The notes under the pieces: model-generated
The model's database searches: none
Seen by the model: only the letters and a program-made list of their open reading frames with translations
Told to the model about the DNA's origin: nothing
Program-made: the position numbers and the translations under genes
Assembly (NCBI GenBank): GCA_003477305.1
Contig: DMTN01000042.1
Coordinates: forward strand, 24,926 to 88,925
DNA length: 64,000 nucleotides
From: Acholeplasmatales bacterium
Lineage (GTDB): Bacteria > Bacillota_I > Bacilli_A > Izemoplasmatales > Hujiaoplasmataceae
Direction: 5' to 3'
Shown here: positions 50,094 through 58,287 of the stretch, piece by piece
How the letters are laid out: every line of letters begins with the position of its first letter
Numbering within the stretch: the first letter of the stretch is position 1

Positions 50094-50614
50094 CGATTGT
50101 CAATCCAATAGCGCTGGACCGGACTGCCGTCCGGATGGATCACTTCATTCTCGAGGATTCCGCCGTTCGCCCGGATCGTTCGTGCGGAGGCCGTGTTGAC
50201 GGTATCGCAGGTGACGAGGACCCGGTCGATCTTGTGTTCACGGCAGATTGCCAATGCCAGCGACAGCATCTTCCCGGCATACCCCTTCCGTCGTTCGGAC
50301 GGACGGACGCCGTAGCCGACATGGCCGCCGTACTGCAGAAGATAGTCGTTCAGCCGGTAGCGGATCGAAACGGCGCCGAAGAGACGTTCTTCGTCGTCGA
50401 CCAACAAAAACAACCCGGCCGGAACCTTGTCCGGAGGGATGTCGACGCCGGCGGCAAATTGCGCCGTCACCTGCAGGAAGCGGTCGAAGTCGCCGCCGCA
50501 GGGATCAAGCGCCCACGGCGTCATGCCTTCCCCCGTCAGGCTCCATTCCCGCAGATATGCGAGCCATTCTTCGCGATGTTTTTCGATGGGAACGACGAGA
50601 TGCAATCCGTTCAT
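50078..50614 (-). CDS. GNAT N-acetyltransferase
   Basis: 178 aa. GNAT core with 'GHVGYGVRPSERRKGYAGKML' (acetyl-CoA loop R-x-x-G-x-A at about 110-116) and 'VLVTCDTVNTASARTIRANGG' (Asn-x-Ala-S-x-R-x-I motif). Resembles the YjaB/'predicted acetyltransferase' group with an N-terminal helical lead. Substrate unknown. Confidence 0.9.
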   Translation of the reverse strand: MNGLHLVVPIEKHREEWLAYLREWSLTGEGMTPWALDPCGGDFDRFLQVTAQFAAGVDIPPDKVPAGLFLLVDDEERLFGAVSIRYRLNDYLLQYGGHVGYGVRPSERRKGYAGKMLSLALAICREHKIDRVLVTCDTVNTASARTIRANGGILENEVIHPDGSPVQRYWIDNRKKTT

Positions 50615-50722
50615 TTCAGTCCGACCTTTCCGTGTCTGTGGACGCTTTTTCCCTTCGGAGACCGTTTACGGGAATTGATGGATCAAGATGCTTGTTTTCA
50701 TGCCTGATTTCGAGATAAACTA

Positions 50723-50751
50723 TTGCAAAACGACCGCACTTTTCCTATAAT
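50723..50751 (+). promoter_or_regulatory. promoter of the zinc-ribbon gene pair
   Basis: TTGCAA (50723-50728), 17 bases, TATAAT (50746-50751). Leader of about 35 bases ending in GGGGGA before the ATG at 50793. Confidence 0.78.
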
Positions 50752-50792
50752 AAACATTGAACAAAAAAGACAATCAAACAGGGGGATTCATA

Positions 50793-51101
50793 ATGAAGTA
50801 CTGCTCCACGTGTGGCAAGGAACTGGCGGACAACGCCGTCTCCTGCCCGAATTGCGGTTTCGTGTTCCCACGCTCCGGAACGGTTTCCGGAATCAACGAC
50901 GCTCCGAGTTTCGGATACGCGTTGCTGGGCTTTTTCATTCCGCTGATCGGCATCATCCTCTACGTCATCTGGAAACCGACGACCCCGCTGCGCGCCAAAT
51001 CGGCTGGCAAGGGCGCACTCACCGCGATCATCCTCGGCATCATCCTCGGCATCATCTCCGGCGTCATCACCGCGCTCGGAGCCGGTTATTACGGCTACTG
51101 A
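50793..51101 (+). CDS. zinc-ribbon membrane protein (paralog 1)
   Basis: 102 aa. An N-terminal zinc ribbon 'YCSTCGKELADNAVSCPNCG' (four Cys) is followed by two membrane helices (about 42-60 and 73-98) separated by 'KPTTPLRAKSAGKGALTAI'. Such double modules are common, unnamed envelope proteins in Bacillota. A close relative follows 18 bases later. Confidence 0.85.
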   Translation: MKYCSTCGKELADNAVSCPNCGFVFPRSGTVSGINDAPSFGYALLGFFIPLIGIILYVIWKPTTPLRAKSAGKGALTAIILGIILGIISGVITALGAGYYGY

Positions 51102-51119
51102 TCAGAGTTGTGAGCGAAG

Positions 51120-51449
51120 ATGAAATACTGCCCTTCCTGCGGAAAGCAGCTCGCTGACAACGCCGCCATGTGCCCGGGCTGCGGCCACATGTTCGCGCCC
51201 GTCGGTCCCGCGCCAAAAGTCGCGGATCCGACCGACGCCCCGAGCACCGGATACGGCGTCCTCGGCTTCTTCTTCCCGATCATCGGGCTGATCCTGTTTC
51301 TCGTCTGGCAGGACAACTTCCCGCAACGGGGCAAATCCGCCGGCAAGGGCGCGCTCATCGGCGTCATCCTACAGGTGGTCCTGTCGATCGCTTACGTGGT
51401 CGTCTTGGTGATCATCATGTCGATCTACGGCGGCTACGGATGGGAATAA
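51120..51449 (+). CDS. zinc-ribbon membrane protein (paralog 2)
   Basis: 109 aa. Same plan as its neighbour: 'YCPSCGKQLADNAAMCPGCG', then 'DAPSTGYGVLGFFFPIIGLILFLVW' and 'RGKSAGKGALIGVILQVVLS'. The shared 'DAPS-GY-LLGFF-P-IG-IL' and 'SAGKGAL' blocks show a tandem duplication followed by divergence. Confidence 0.85.
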   Translation: MKYCPSCGKQLADNAAMCPGCGHMFAPVGPAPKVADPTDAPSTGYGVLGFFFPIIGLILFLVWQDNFPQRGKSAGKGALIGVILQVVLSIAYVVVLVIIMSIYGGYGWE

Positions 51450-51466
51450 AACGTTTCAAACGAACG

Positions 51467-51494
51467 AAAAGGCATGGATCCCATGCCTTTTTTG
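51467..51494. terminator. bidirectional intrinsic terminator
   Basis: AAAAGGCATGG, ATC loop, CCATGCCTTTT followed by TTTG. Separates the plus-strand pair from the minus-strand TM2 gene. Confidence 0.88.
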
Positions 51495-51498
51495 TTTG

Positions 51499-51837
51499 CT
51501 AGTCTTTCAGCGGATGGCCGGTCGCGTCGGTCGCGATTTTGCCGGTGAGGATGTAGATGCCTTCGATGAGGCCCCAGATGCCGGAGATGATCGGACCGAC
51601 GATGACGATCGCGCCGACCGTGCCGAGAAGCAGCTGGGTGATCGCCTTGTTGGTGTTGCCGAGATAGAAATTGTGGATGCCGAGCGAGCCGAGGAAGATG
51701 CCGAGCAGGCCGGCGGCGAGTTTCGATTTGGCGTTCGGATCGAGCGCGGCGGCGGCCGCCGGCTTCACGGCGACGCCGCAATGGATGCAGACGACGGCTT
51801 TGTCGTCGATTTCCTTACCGCAGTTTTGACAGAACAT
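51499..51837 (-). CDS. zinc-ribbon TM2-domain protein
   Basis: 112 aa. Zinc ribbon 'FCQNCGKEIDDKAVVCIHCG' then a TM2 domain: 'SKLAAGLLGIFLGSLGIHNFYLGNTNKAITQLLL' with the G-x-H-x-F-Y-L-G motif and a second helix ending 'IWGLIEGIYILTG'. Third member of a local cluster of zinc-ribbon membrane proteins. Function unknown. Confidence 0.92.
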   Translation of the reverse strand: MFCQNCGKEIDDKAVVCIHCGVAVKPAAAAALDPNAKSKLAAGLLGIFLGSLGIHNFYLGNTNKAITQLLLGTVGAIVIVGPIISGIWGLIEGIYILTGKIATDATGHPLKD

Positions 51838-51878
51838 TAGTTACCCCCTATGTGGTGATGCCATCGCGATTCGTATTC

Positions 51879-51907
51879 ATTTTACAGACAAACGGATCAA
51901 TTGTCAA
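51879..51907 (-). promoter_or_regulatory. promoter of the TM2 gene
   Basis: On the minus strand TTGACA (51907-51902), 17 bases, TAAAAT (51884-51879). Confidence 0.75.
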
Positions 51908-51935
51908 GATGCCGTATCCGGACCCTCGGGTCAGA

Positions 51936-52211
51936 TCAGGCGAAATGCGTGTAGATAACCCAGAACGCAGCCAAAAGCGAGAAGAAGAAAACAATCGCGA
52001 CGACGATCCGGTAGACCGTCTTGAGCCAAGTCCGTTCCGGAAAGATGCGGAAGTATCCGACGCCAAACGGCATGAACAGGACGTACACTGCGTTCTTGGC
52101 ATCCGTCTTGGCGAGAACGACGGCGAGGACGCGGAGCAGAAAGAGCAGCGACAGGCCGCCGATCACGATCCAGATCGAGGAAATCGAGAGGCCGATGAGT
52201 TGTTCGATCAT
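51936..52211 (-). CDS. small membrane protein, unknown
   Basis: 91 aa with hydrophobic segments at about 5-30 and 66-86 and a short 'FGVGYFRIFPERTWLKTVYRIV' loop between. No family recognised. Start at 52211 by AAAGGAG seven bases upstream and by its ATGA overlap with the gene before it. Last gene of the tldD operon. Confidence 0.72.
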   Translation of the reverse strand: MIEQLIGLSISSIWIVIGGLSLLFLLRVLAVVLAKTDAKNAVYVLFMPFGVGYFRIFPERTWLKTVYRIVVAIVFFFSLLAAFWVIYTHFA

Positions 52212-52351
52212 GATTTCGCTCCTTTCACGAAGAAGAGGCCGAGGCCGACCGCGGGGAGGGCGAAGAACCAGACGGAACCGACGGCCCAGAACAGCAGCAC
52301 GGCCCAGATGAAGGTCAGAAACCAGACGAACAGACGATCCTTCTTCATCAT
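52208..52351 (-). CDS. 47-aa small membrane protein
   Basis: A short frame between the phosphoesterase and the 91-aa protein, joined to both by ATGA overlaps (52348-52351 and 52208-52211). The product starts MMKKDRLFVWFLTF, is almost wholly hydrophobic (about 8-42) and ends VKGAKS. Four Trp and six or more Phe residues make a single or hairpin membrane segment likely. Coding is supported by exact coupling on both sides. Function unknown. Confidence 0.7.
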   Translation of the reverse strand: MMKKDRLFVWFLTFIWAVLLFWAVGSVWFFALPAVGLGLFFVKGAKS

Positions 52352-53304
52352 GCGTCGACCTCGCTTTGCAAGAGGACATAGGAGGTCATCGCGCCGGCGG
52401 CGTCGATCGCAACGACGCGCCCGCCGCGTTCGAGATTGCCGTATGCATTGAATCCGGTGATGCGTCCGTACGCGAGCATGATGCCTTCGCGGACGACATA
52501 GAAATCATTCAGGTGGTCATGACCGACGAAGACGCCCTTGGTCCTGCCGGCGAGGGCCATCGCATCGAAGAGACCGGTGTCGATACCCTGGGCATAGACC
52601 TTGTCTTCGTTGAAGATGCCGACGTATCCGTCGGAATCGATGAACTGCCGAAGCGGGATGTGCATATAGGCGACCGAATCGGTCGCGTCGGTCGCGACAT
52701 GGCCGGCGTACCAGTCGACCTGCGAGGTGCGGATGTAGTCATATTCGCCTTCCGCTTCGGTATATTCCGCGCGTTCGGCGTGCGAATCGAAGAAATACAG
52801 GGTGTAGAAGGGATTCCCGTCCTTCGTGAAGTTGATCCGGAAGTTGCCGATTCCGCCTTCGTCCAGTTCGGGTCCTACCTTGAAGCGGAGCCACGTGAGA
52901 TCGACGGTGGAAGCGAGGTATTCCTGATAGGTCGAATGGTCCGTCTCATGGTTTCCGAAGATGAAGGTCCACGGCGTTTCGAGGGCCTCCATGGTGCGGA
53001 CCAAGGTGCGGAACAGGCGTGGTCCGGCATTCGAAAGGACCATGTCGCCGGAAATGACGACGAGATCGAAATCATCGCTTTCGACGAGGTCTTCGATCAG
53101 CGCGAGCGTGTCGCGGTCCTGGGCGTCGAGGCCGTAGGTCAGATGGAGGTCGGTGATCTGGAGAATCTTGAGCGTATCGCGTTCCATCGCGATCGTGATC
53201 GGCGCGTCGTCGGTATAGACGATCGGATCATCGGCCGTCCCGCACGAGAGGAGCCCGCATGAAAACAGGAATGCGAAGAGAACCAGGGAGAGTTTTTTCA
53301 TCAT
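52348..53304 (-). CDS. exported lipoprotein metallophosphoesterase
   Basis: 318 aa. Signal peptide with lipobox LLSC (Cys about 21), then a calcineurin-like phosphoesterase: 'ILQITDLHLTYG' (D-x-H), 'DLVVISGDMV' (GD), 'FIFGNHETDH' (GNHE), a later 'YMHIPL' and 'GVFVGHDHLNDF' (GHDH). All five metal motifs are present. Similar to Bacillus-type lipoprotein phosphohydrolases acting on cell-surface or extracellular phosphoesters. Starts at one of two adjacent ATG codons (53304/53301). Confidence 0.9.
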   Translation of the reverse strand: MMKKLSLVLFAFLFSCGLLSCGTADDPIVYTDDAPITIAMERDTLKILQITDLHLTYGLDAQDRDTLALIEDLVESDDFDLVVISGDMVLSNAGPRLFRTLVRTMEALETPWTFIFGNHETDHSTYQEYLASTVDLTWLRFKVGPELDEGGIGNFRINFTKDGNPFYTLYFFDSHAERAEYTEAEGEYDYIRTSQVDWYAGHVATDATDSVAYMHIPLRQFIDSDGYVGIFNEDKVYAQGIDTGLFDAMALAGRTKGVFVGHDHLNDFYVVREGIMLAYGRITGFNAYGNLERGGRVVAIDAAGAMTSYVLLQSEVDA

Positions 53305-53305
53305 C

Positions 53306-53821
53306 TCACCGACCTGCGTAGACGGGCTTGCCATAGTCGATGCCGAAGGTGTCGACTTTGACCGAGTCGATCGTGACGTCCTTGAGCGGTTTATCCTGCC
53401 GGTCGGTCGCGACACCGGCGATCGCATCGAGCGTTTCGAAACCGGCGATCATCCGGCCGAACGCCGCATAGGCGCCGTCGAGATGCGGACTCGCCTGGTG
53501 CATCACGAAGAACTGCGAGGACGCGGAGTCCGGCACCATCGTGCGCGCCATCGAGAGGACGCCGCGCTCGTGCAACAGGTCGTTTTTGACGCCGTTTTGT
53601 TTGAATTCGCCTTTGATCGATCGGGCTTTGCCGGATCCGGCGCCGCCCTGGATCATGAATTGCGGGATGACGCGATGAAAAATCGCGCCGATGAAGTAGT
53701 TGGTTTGCGCCAGGTCGATGAAGTTTTTCACCGTGTTGGGCGCGGCGGCTGGTTCGAGTTCGAAGGTCATCGGGGCATAGCCCTTGACGGTGATCGTGAC
53801 GAGCGGTTTCTGGTTTTCCAT
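53306..53821 (-). CDS. cyclophilin-type peptidyl-prolyl isomerase
   Basis: 171 aa. Cyclophilin core: 'NFIDLAQTNYFIGAIFHRVIPQFMIQGG' (catalytic Arg), 'LSMARTMVPDSASSQFFVMHQASPHLDG' and 'YAAFGRMIAGFETLDAIA'. No signal peptide, so cytoplasmic. AAGGAA upstream of the ATG. Between photolyase (36-base gap) and the phosphoesterase. Confidence 0.95.
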   Translation of the reverse strand: MENQKPLVTITVKGYAPMTFELEPAAAPNTVKNFIDLAQTNYFIGAIFHRVIPQFMIQGGAGSGKARSIKGEFKQNGVKNDLLHERGVLSMARTMVPDSASSQFFVMHQASPHLDGAYAAFGRMIAGFETLDAIAGVATDRQDKPLKDVTIDSVKVDTFGIDYGKPVYAGR

Positions 53822-53857
53822 GGAGGGTTCCTTTCGTGAAGCGTCGTTTCGTTTTTT

Positions 53858-55210
53858 TTAGGCGCCGACGCGCTTGATGTAGCGTCGCATGTCAAACTTG
53901 CGTTCAAGACCCTTGTCGTTCATATAGCGGAGCTGCCCGAAGACGGGGCGTTCGCTCCAGGGTCGGTCGTGCTTCCCGAAACACCAGGCGACGCCGGCGT
54001 AGCTGTTCGCGTCGCGGCCGTCGAGGAAGAAACGGTTGTTCAAGCGGAGGATCAGGCGGTAGCTCGCTTCGTGCGAAGGGGTCCATTCGATGATCTTCTT
54101 CGCCCAATACATGCGCATGTAGTTGTGCATGAAGCCGGTCTTTTGCATTTCGTGCATCGCCGCATTGAAATACGGGTCGTCGGTTTTTCCTGCTTCGATC
54201 TCGCTTTCCGTATACGTCGGATCGCGGGGATCGTCCGCATGCGCTTGCATCGTGCGGTATGCCCAGGGTTCGGTCATCGTTTCGAACCGGTCGTAGCCGA
54301 TGCGGTTCCAGACGAAGTTGATCGCCAGTTCGCGGCGGACCAGCAATTGTTCCAAATAGGAATCGTAAGCCATGCCGTTCAGGGCGCCTGCGGCGTGCGC
54401 GGCGGTCAGCCGGTCAACGAGTTCAAGCGCGGAGATCTGTCCGAAATGGAGATACGGCGACATCCCGGAGGTCAGATCCTCGCCGGGGTCGTTGGATTCC
54501 GGATAACGGTTCGCCGCATTCTCGAGGAATCGTTCGAAACGGTCCACGGCCGCGATATAACCACCAAGGAACGCGGTGACAGGCGAAACCGACATATCGA
54601 CACCGTCAGGCATCGACAGGTCGGGTTCGGGGAGCGGCTTGTGCAAAACCGCCACCGCGGAGAGACCATCGAAATCAAGAAAAGCGCGATGCATCCGCAT
54701 CAGTTTGGGACGAAGCGTATAGGCGCCGTATTCGGTGTGGTCGGATGCGACGCGCACGGGCACGACGGCGTCCGTGTCGACCTCTTCGAGGGTGATGTGC
54801 GGGAATCGGGAACGCACGACATCCGTCAAACGGTCGCGCCAGATGCGCTGATGGGTGAGATAGCCGGTGTCGAATACGACCGCCGAAGCGTCCTGCAGGA
54901 GCGCGGTCACTTCCGCGACCGGTTCGCCGTGACGGAGGTCGAAGCCGATGCCGCGCCGGACGCATTCGGTTTGGACTTCTTTCAGACCGTCGAGCATGAA
55001 AGCGAAATGACGCGCGTTCGCTTCCGGAAACCCGGCGAAGAGGACGAAGACGACGCGGACCGGCAGATGGGCTTCGTTCGCGCGATCGATCGCGCGGGCG
55101 AGCGCATGATTGCCGTTGATCCGCTGCGCCTGCTGCATCCAGTAAAGCACATACCGTCCCCCGGGGGCAGCATCGCCTTCATTCCGAAGGGTCAGGCGGC
55201 GGGGGTTCAT
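53858..55210 (-). CDS. phrB: class II CPD photolyase
   Basis: 450 aa. Class II deoxyribodipyrimidine photolyase: 'GGRYVLYWMQQAQRINGNHALA' at the start, 'SDHTEYGAYTLRPKLMR', 'MHNYMRMYWAKKIIEWTPSHEA' and 'LNNRFFLDGRDANSYAGVAWCFGKHDRPW' (FAD and DNA lesion site). Repairs UV-induced cyclobutane pyrimidine dimers with light. Start at 55210 ('MNPRRLTL') fits the family start; 12 more in-frame residues exist upstream. It begins 2 bases after the tldE stop, in one operon with tldD-tldE. Confidence 0.95.
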   Translation of the reverse strand: MNPRRLTLRNEGDAAPGGRYVLYWMQQAQRINGNHALARAIDRANEAHLPVRVVFVLFAGFPEANARHFAFMLDGLKEVQTECVRRGIGFDLRHGEPVAEVTALLQDASAVVFDTGYLTHQRIWRDRLTDVVRSRFPHITLEEVDTDAVVPVRVASDHTEYGAYTLRPKLMRMHRAFLDFDGLSAVAVLHKPLPEPDLSMPDGVDMSVSPVTAFLGGYIAAVDRFERFLENAANRYPESNDPGEDLTSGMSPYLHFGQISALELVDRLTAAHAAGALNGMAYDSYLEQLLVRRELAINFVWNRIGYDRFETMTEPWAYRTMQAHADDPRDPTYTESEIEAGKTDDPYFNAAMHEMQKTGFMHNYMRMYWAKKIIEWTPSHEASYRLILRLNNRFFLDGRDANSYAGVAWCFGKHDRPWSERPVFGQLRYMNDKGLERKFDMRRYIKRVGA

Positions 55211-55212
55211 CG

Positions 55213-56481
55213 TCACAGGACATCCATCCCTTTCAGGAGGATGCATTTCGGTCCGTGATAGCGGACGCCCTGGACGGTTTCCTTCGAGAGGACAAGGTCG
55301 GACAGTGCCTTGTCGATGTTGCCGCTGAAGGAGAAGCCGCTCACCGGGATGCGGTTCTTGCCGTCAAACCAGACGGCGAGGCGGACTTCGCCGCCGATAT
55401 AGCCGCTGTAGATGTCGATCTGGATGCCGGAGAGGGCGATGATTTCCAGATGCGGTTTCGCTTTCATCCGGGCGATCGTGGTCTTGCCGGCGGCGGCTTC
55501 GATGGTACCGAAGACGCCGACCGGTTGCAGACCGAGGTATTGGGCGTACTGGTTCGACCCGTAATAGCCGACGAGTTTGCCGGCTTCGACGACGCGGACC
55601 GGCGCCAGCATCACGCCGTCGCGGTCGAACGCATCGGCCTTGGAAGATAAAGTCCAGCCGATCGACAGGGCGTCGCCTTGAATCTCGGACTGGATCGCAT
55701 CGCCGATTTTCTTATCGGTGCTTTTGCGGTAGACGCCGTCATAGGAGAAATCGCCGATCAGTTCGCGGAGGAAGTCTTCGACGTCGTCGCCCGCGAGGAT
55801 CACATCCGCTTTGGGAACGTTTTCGAGTTTGCGCGCATCGTAACGGAGGGCGACGTCGGCGATCGCCACCGCGGCGTCCTTTTTGACCAGATCGAGATCG
55901 ACGGTCTTGTACGTGAACATGCGGATCAGTTCGACTTTGCGCTCCGGGCCGTCGTGGGAGGGAATCGCTTCGATATCGATCTTCGACTGCGTCTTCGTGA
56001 AGTCGACGCCTTCTGAGTTGAGGATCCGGATCGTCTGGCGGGCGTGGAACGCCTCAAGCGCGTTGAAGCGGGAAACGGGGGTCGCGGCCGCGAAGAACGT
56101 GTTTGCGATGTCATCGAGGATGACATATGGATCGGCCGTTTCCGGCTTTTCCTTCCAGGTGCGCTTGCCTGCGCCCTTGACGAGGTCGAATGCCTTGTTT
56201 TTGACGAACCGGGCGGCGAAGACGGCTTCTTCGATTTTCCGAGCGAGTTCGGCCTTGGTGAGTTTCCGGCTCACCGCGAACATCGAGGACCCGACGAACG
56301 CGTTTTGTTCGCCGTGACGATGGTAGACGGTGACCTGGTATTCGCGGGTTTCCACGCGACGGGTCGTTTCCTTCTTCTGCATGACGTAGAAGACCTGCGA
56401 GGAGACGGTGACGGTTTCGTTCACGAGCCATCCGGAGACGGACGGGTTCGCCTTGAGGGCGGTTACGATTTGCTTGATCAT
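55213..56481 (-). CDS. tldE: TldE/PmbA-like protease subunit
   Basis: 422 aa. Partner of TldD without the metal-binding HExxxH. Family segments: 'VMQKKETTRRVETREYQVTVYH' in the N-terminal domain and 'GKLVGYYGSNQYAQYLGLQP', 'PHLEIIALSGIQIDIYSGYIGGEVRLAVWF' in the C-terminal domain. TldD/TldE form a heterodimer that degrades unfolded or modified peptides and matures some microcins. Translationally coupled to tldD by ATGA (56478-56481). Confidence 0.9.
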   Translation of the reverse strand: MIKQIVTALKANPSVSGWLVNETVTVSSQVFYVMQKKETTRRVETREYQVTVYHRHGEQNAFVGSSMFAVSRKLTKAELARKIEEAVFAARFVKNKAFDLVKGAGKRTWKEKPETADPYVILDDIANTFFAAATPVSRFNALEAFHARQTIRILNSEGVDFTKTQSKIDIEAIPSHDGPERKVELIRMFTYKTVDLDLVKKDAAVAIADVALRYDARKLENVPKADVILAGDDVEDFLRELIGDFSYDGVYRKSTDKKIGDAIQSEIQGDALSIGWTLSSKADAFDRDGVMLAPVRVVEAGKLVGYYGSNQYAQYLGLQPVGVFGTIEAAAGKTTIARMKAKPHLEIIALSGIQIDIYSGYIGGEVRLAVWFDGKNRIPVSGFSFSGNIDKALSDLVLSKETVQGVRYHGPKCILLKGMDVL

Positions 56482-57884
56482 CCGATCTTCACCTTCGCTT
56501 TCAGACAGGGGCCGCCGTCGCTGACGCGGACCCATTCCTTGTATCCCTTCCCGCAGGAACCGCTGCCGATGACGTCGAAGTCACTGGACACGGCGCTGAT
56601 CGATTCCAGAAGGTCGATCACGTATCCGGACATGACCACCGGCGAGACGATCTTGCCGGTGAACTTGCCGTCCTTGATTTCGCGGCCGTAGTGGGCGGTG
56701 CACTGGATTCCCCAGTTTTTGGGATCCTCCATGCCGTTGTTGGTCTTGGCGATGAAATAGCCTTCCTTGACGGAGACGATCATCTCGTCGAAATGGGACT
56801 TGCCCTTTTCGAAGAAGGTGTTCGTCATCCGGGTGTAAGCCTTGCGCTTGTAGGATTCGCGGCGGCTGTTTCCGGTGGGGGTCTTCCCGAGCTGAAGCGC
56901 CGAGAGGACATCGGAGATGCCGGCGACGAGGATGCCCTTGTCGATGATCTTGGTGTTGCCGGCGAGGACGCCGTCGTCGTCGAAGAAATAGGAGGCGACG
57001 GAGAAGGCCGAAGCGGCGCCGTCGCGCATGCTGACGAGCGGCGAGGCGACGCGCTTGCCCATGTAGTCCTTCGCCGCGGCGCGGTCCTTGACGAACATGT
57101 CCATCTCGACGCCGTGGCCGAACGCCTCATGGGCGATCAAACCGGTGATCGAGGGATCGGTGACGATTTCGTAATAGCCCGGTTTCGGGGGAATCGCGTC
57201 GAGCAGTTCGATCGCCAGTTTCGCGGTCTTTCCGATGAGGTCTCCGAGCGCGCCGAGGGCGCGTTCCACGGAATTGTCGCCGAAGCCGTCGTAGGCATAC
57301 TTCGTGACCTCGCCGCGGCGGGCGAGCACGTAAGAGCGGGGATTGCTCCAGGTATAATACTGTTCGAGATCCTTCGCTTTTGACAGGAACAGCTTCGAGA
57401 TTTCGGTGGTCTCGATACCGGCGCGGACGTTCACGATCAGCGGGTCGGAGGCGATCGTCGTTTCCACGAACCCCTTCAATAAGGCGATGATCGCTTCGGC
57501 GGACAGATCCTTTCCGACGTTCTTGCGGTTGAACCGCTTGACGATCGGTTCTTCCTTGAGAAGTCCGACGGAGACCGACGGAACGGTGGTCTGCGCGGCG
57601 ACGAGGCGGTCGACGGCAAAAATGACGTCCTCAAGGTGCTTGGCGTCGATTTCGTTCGTCGCGTATTCGACATAGGCGCGACCGTCGAAGACTTTCACGA
57701 CGAAGCCGCACTCGGTGAGTCCGCTCGGATTGACGGAAGTCGTGGAACGGTCGACGCTGATGCTCGTCCCCGCGACGTCGGTTGCGAGCACGCTCGCGTA
57801 CGCGTACTTTTCGCCGAGGAGACGGACGAGTTCCTGCAACGCCGGTTTTCGGTTTTTCAGATATTTCGAGAATTTTCCAGTCAT
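56478..57884 (-). CDS. tldD: TldD-like metalloprotease subunit
   Basis: 468 aa. The HExxxH zinc site is 'HEAFGH' (252-257) and the third ligand region is 'GSGSCGKGYKEW' near the C-terminus. N-terminal TldD fold includes 'YVEYATNEIDAKHLEDVIFAVDRL'. The start at 57884 is fixed by GGAGGT six bases upstream; the same frame runs open to 58493 but that part is low-quality and crosses the promoter. First gene of a seven-gene operon. No modified-peptide precursor was found nearby. Confidence 0.93.
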   Translation of the reverse strand: MTGKFSKYLKNRKPALQELVRLLGEKYAYASVLATDVAGTSISVDRSTTSVNPSGLTECGFVVKVFDGRAYVEYATNEIDAKHLEDVIFAVDRLVAAQTTVPSVSVGLLKEEPIVKRFNRKNVGKDLSAEAIIALLKGFVETTIASDPLIVNVRAGIETTEISKLFLSKAKDLEQYYTWSNPRSYVLARRGEVTKYAYDGFGDNSVERALGALGDLIGKTAKLAIELLDAIPPKPGYYEIVTDPSITGLIAHEAFGHGVEMDMFVKDRAAAKDYMGKRVASPLVSMRDGAASAFSVASYFFDDDGVLAGNTKIIDKGILVAGISDVLSALQLGKTPTGNSRRESYKRKAYTRMTNTFFEKGKSHFDEMIVSVKEGYFIAKTNNGMEDPKNWGIQCTAHYGREIKDGKFTGKIVSPVVMSGYVIDLLESISAVSSDFDVIGSGSCGKGYKEWVRVSDGGPCLKAKVKIG

Positions 57885-57905
57885 GTTGATACCTCCGGTA
57901 TTTCC

Positions 57906-57914
57906 ATTATACCA
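57906..57914 (-). promoter_or_regulatory. extended -10 promoter of the tldD operon
   Basis: TGgTATAAT on the minus strand ending 21 bases before the ATG; predicted leader about 15 bases, just enough for the GGAGGT site. Confidence 0.62.
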
Positions 57915-58047
57915 TTTGTGCCAACGATGAATCGCGTTTTTTGTTTGTGGCCACAGCCTTTTTTTTACATTTGAGCATCCTTGAGCGTCCCGAAGCGGGA
58001 GTTGCCCGGCAGGGGATATAATGAAGACAAAAGGAGTGTGACAATCT

Positions 58048-58236
58048 GTGAAAAAGAACATTGGAAAGATCGACCGTTTCATCCGTCTCGCCGTCGGCGC
58101 CGTCCTCGTCATCCTCGCCGCCGTCATTCCGTTCTGGTGGCTGCTCATTCCCGCCGCGATTGCGCTTGCGACCGCCGCGCTCGAACGCTGCCCGCTGTAT
58201 GTGCCTTTCGGTATCCGCACCAACAAGAACGAGTAG
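58048..58236 (+). CDS. DUF2892 (YgaP-type) membrane protein
   Basis: 62 aa. 'KNIGKIDRFIRLAVGAVLVI' and the later 'LERCPLYVPFGIRT' are the DUF2892 marks around a two-helix hairpin. GTG start at 58048 with AAAGGAG 11 bases upstream. TATAAT at 58017-58022. Often fused to or next to rhodanese domains elsewhere; here stand-alone. Confidence 0.88.
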   Translation: MKKNIGKIDRFIRLAVGAVLVILAAVIPFWWLLIPAAIALATAALERCPLYVPFGIRTNKNE

Positions 58237-58252
58237 GATTCACCCGGATCGA

Positions 58253-58283
58253 AAAAAAATCGGACATTTTGTCCGATTTTTTG
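58253..58283. terminator. bidirectional intrinsic terminator
   Basis: A-rich arm plus AATCGGAC, five-base loop, GTCCGATT and T-run. Ends the DUF2892 gene and the minus-strand phnD-type gene at 58288. Confidence 0.88.
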
Positions 58284-58287
58284 TTGT

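Noticed and set aside
56478..58236. RiPP/microcin system around tldD-tldE
   Set aside because: No precursor peptide, modification enzyme or exporter is present; neighbours are photolyase, cyclophilin and a DUF2892 protein.
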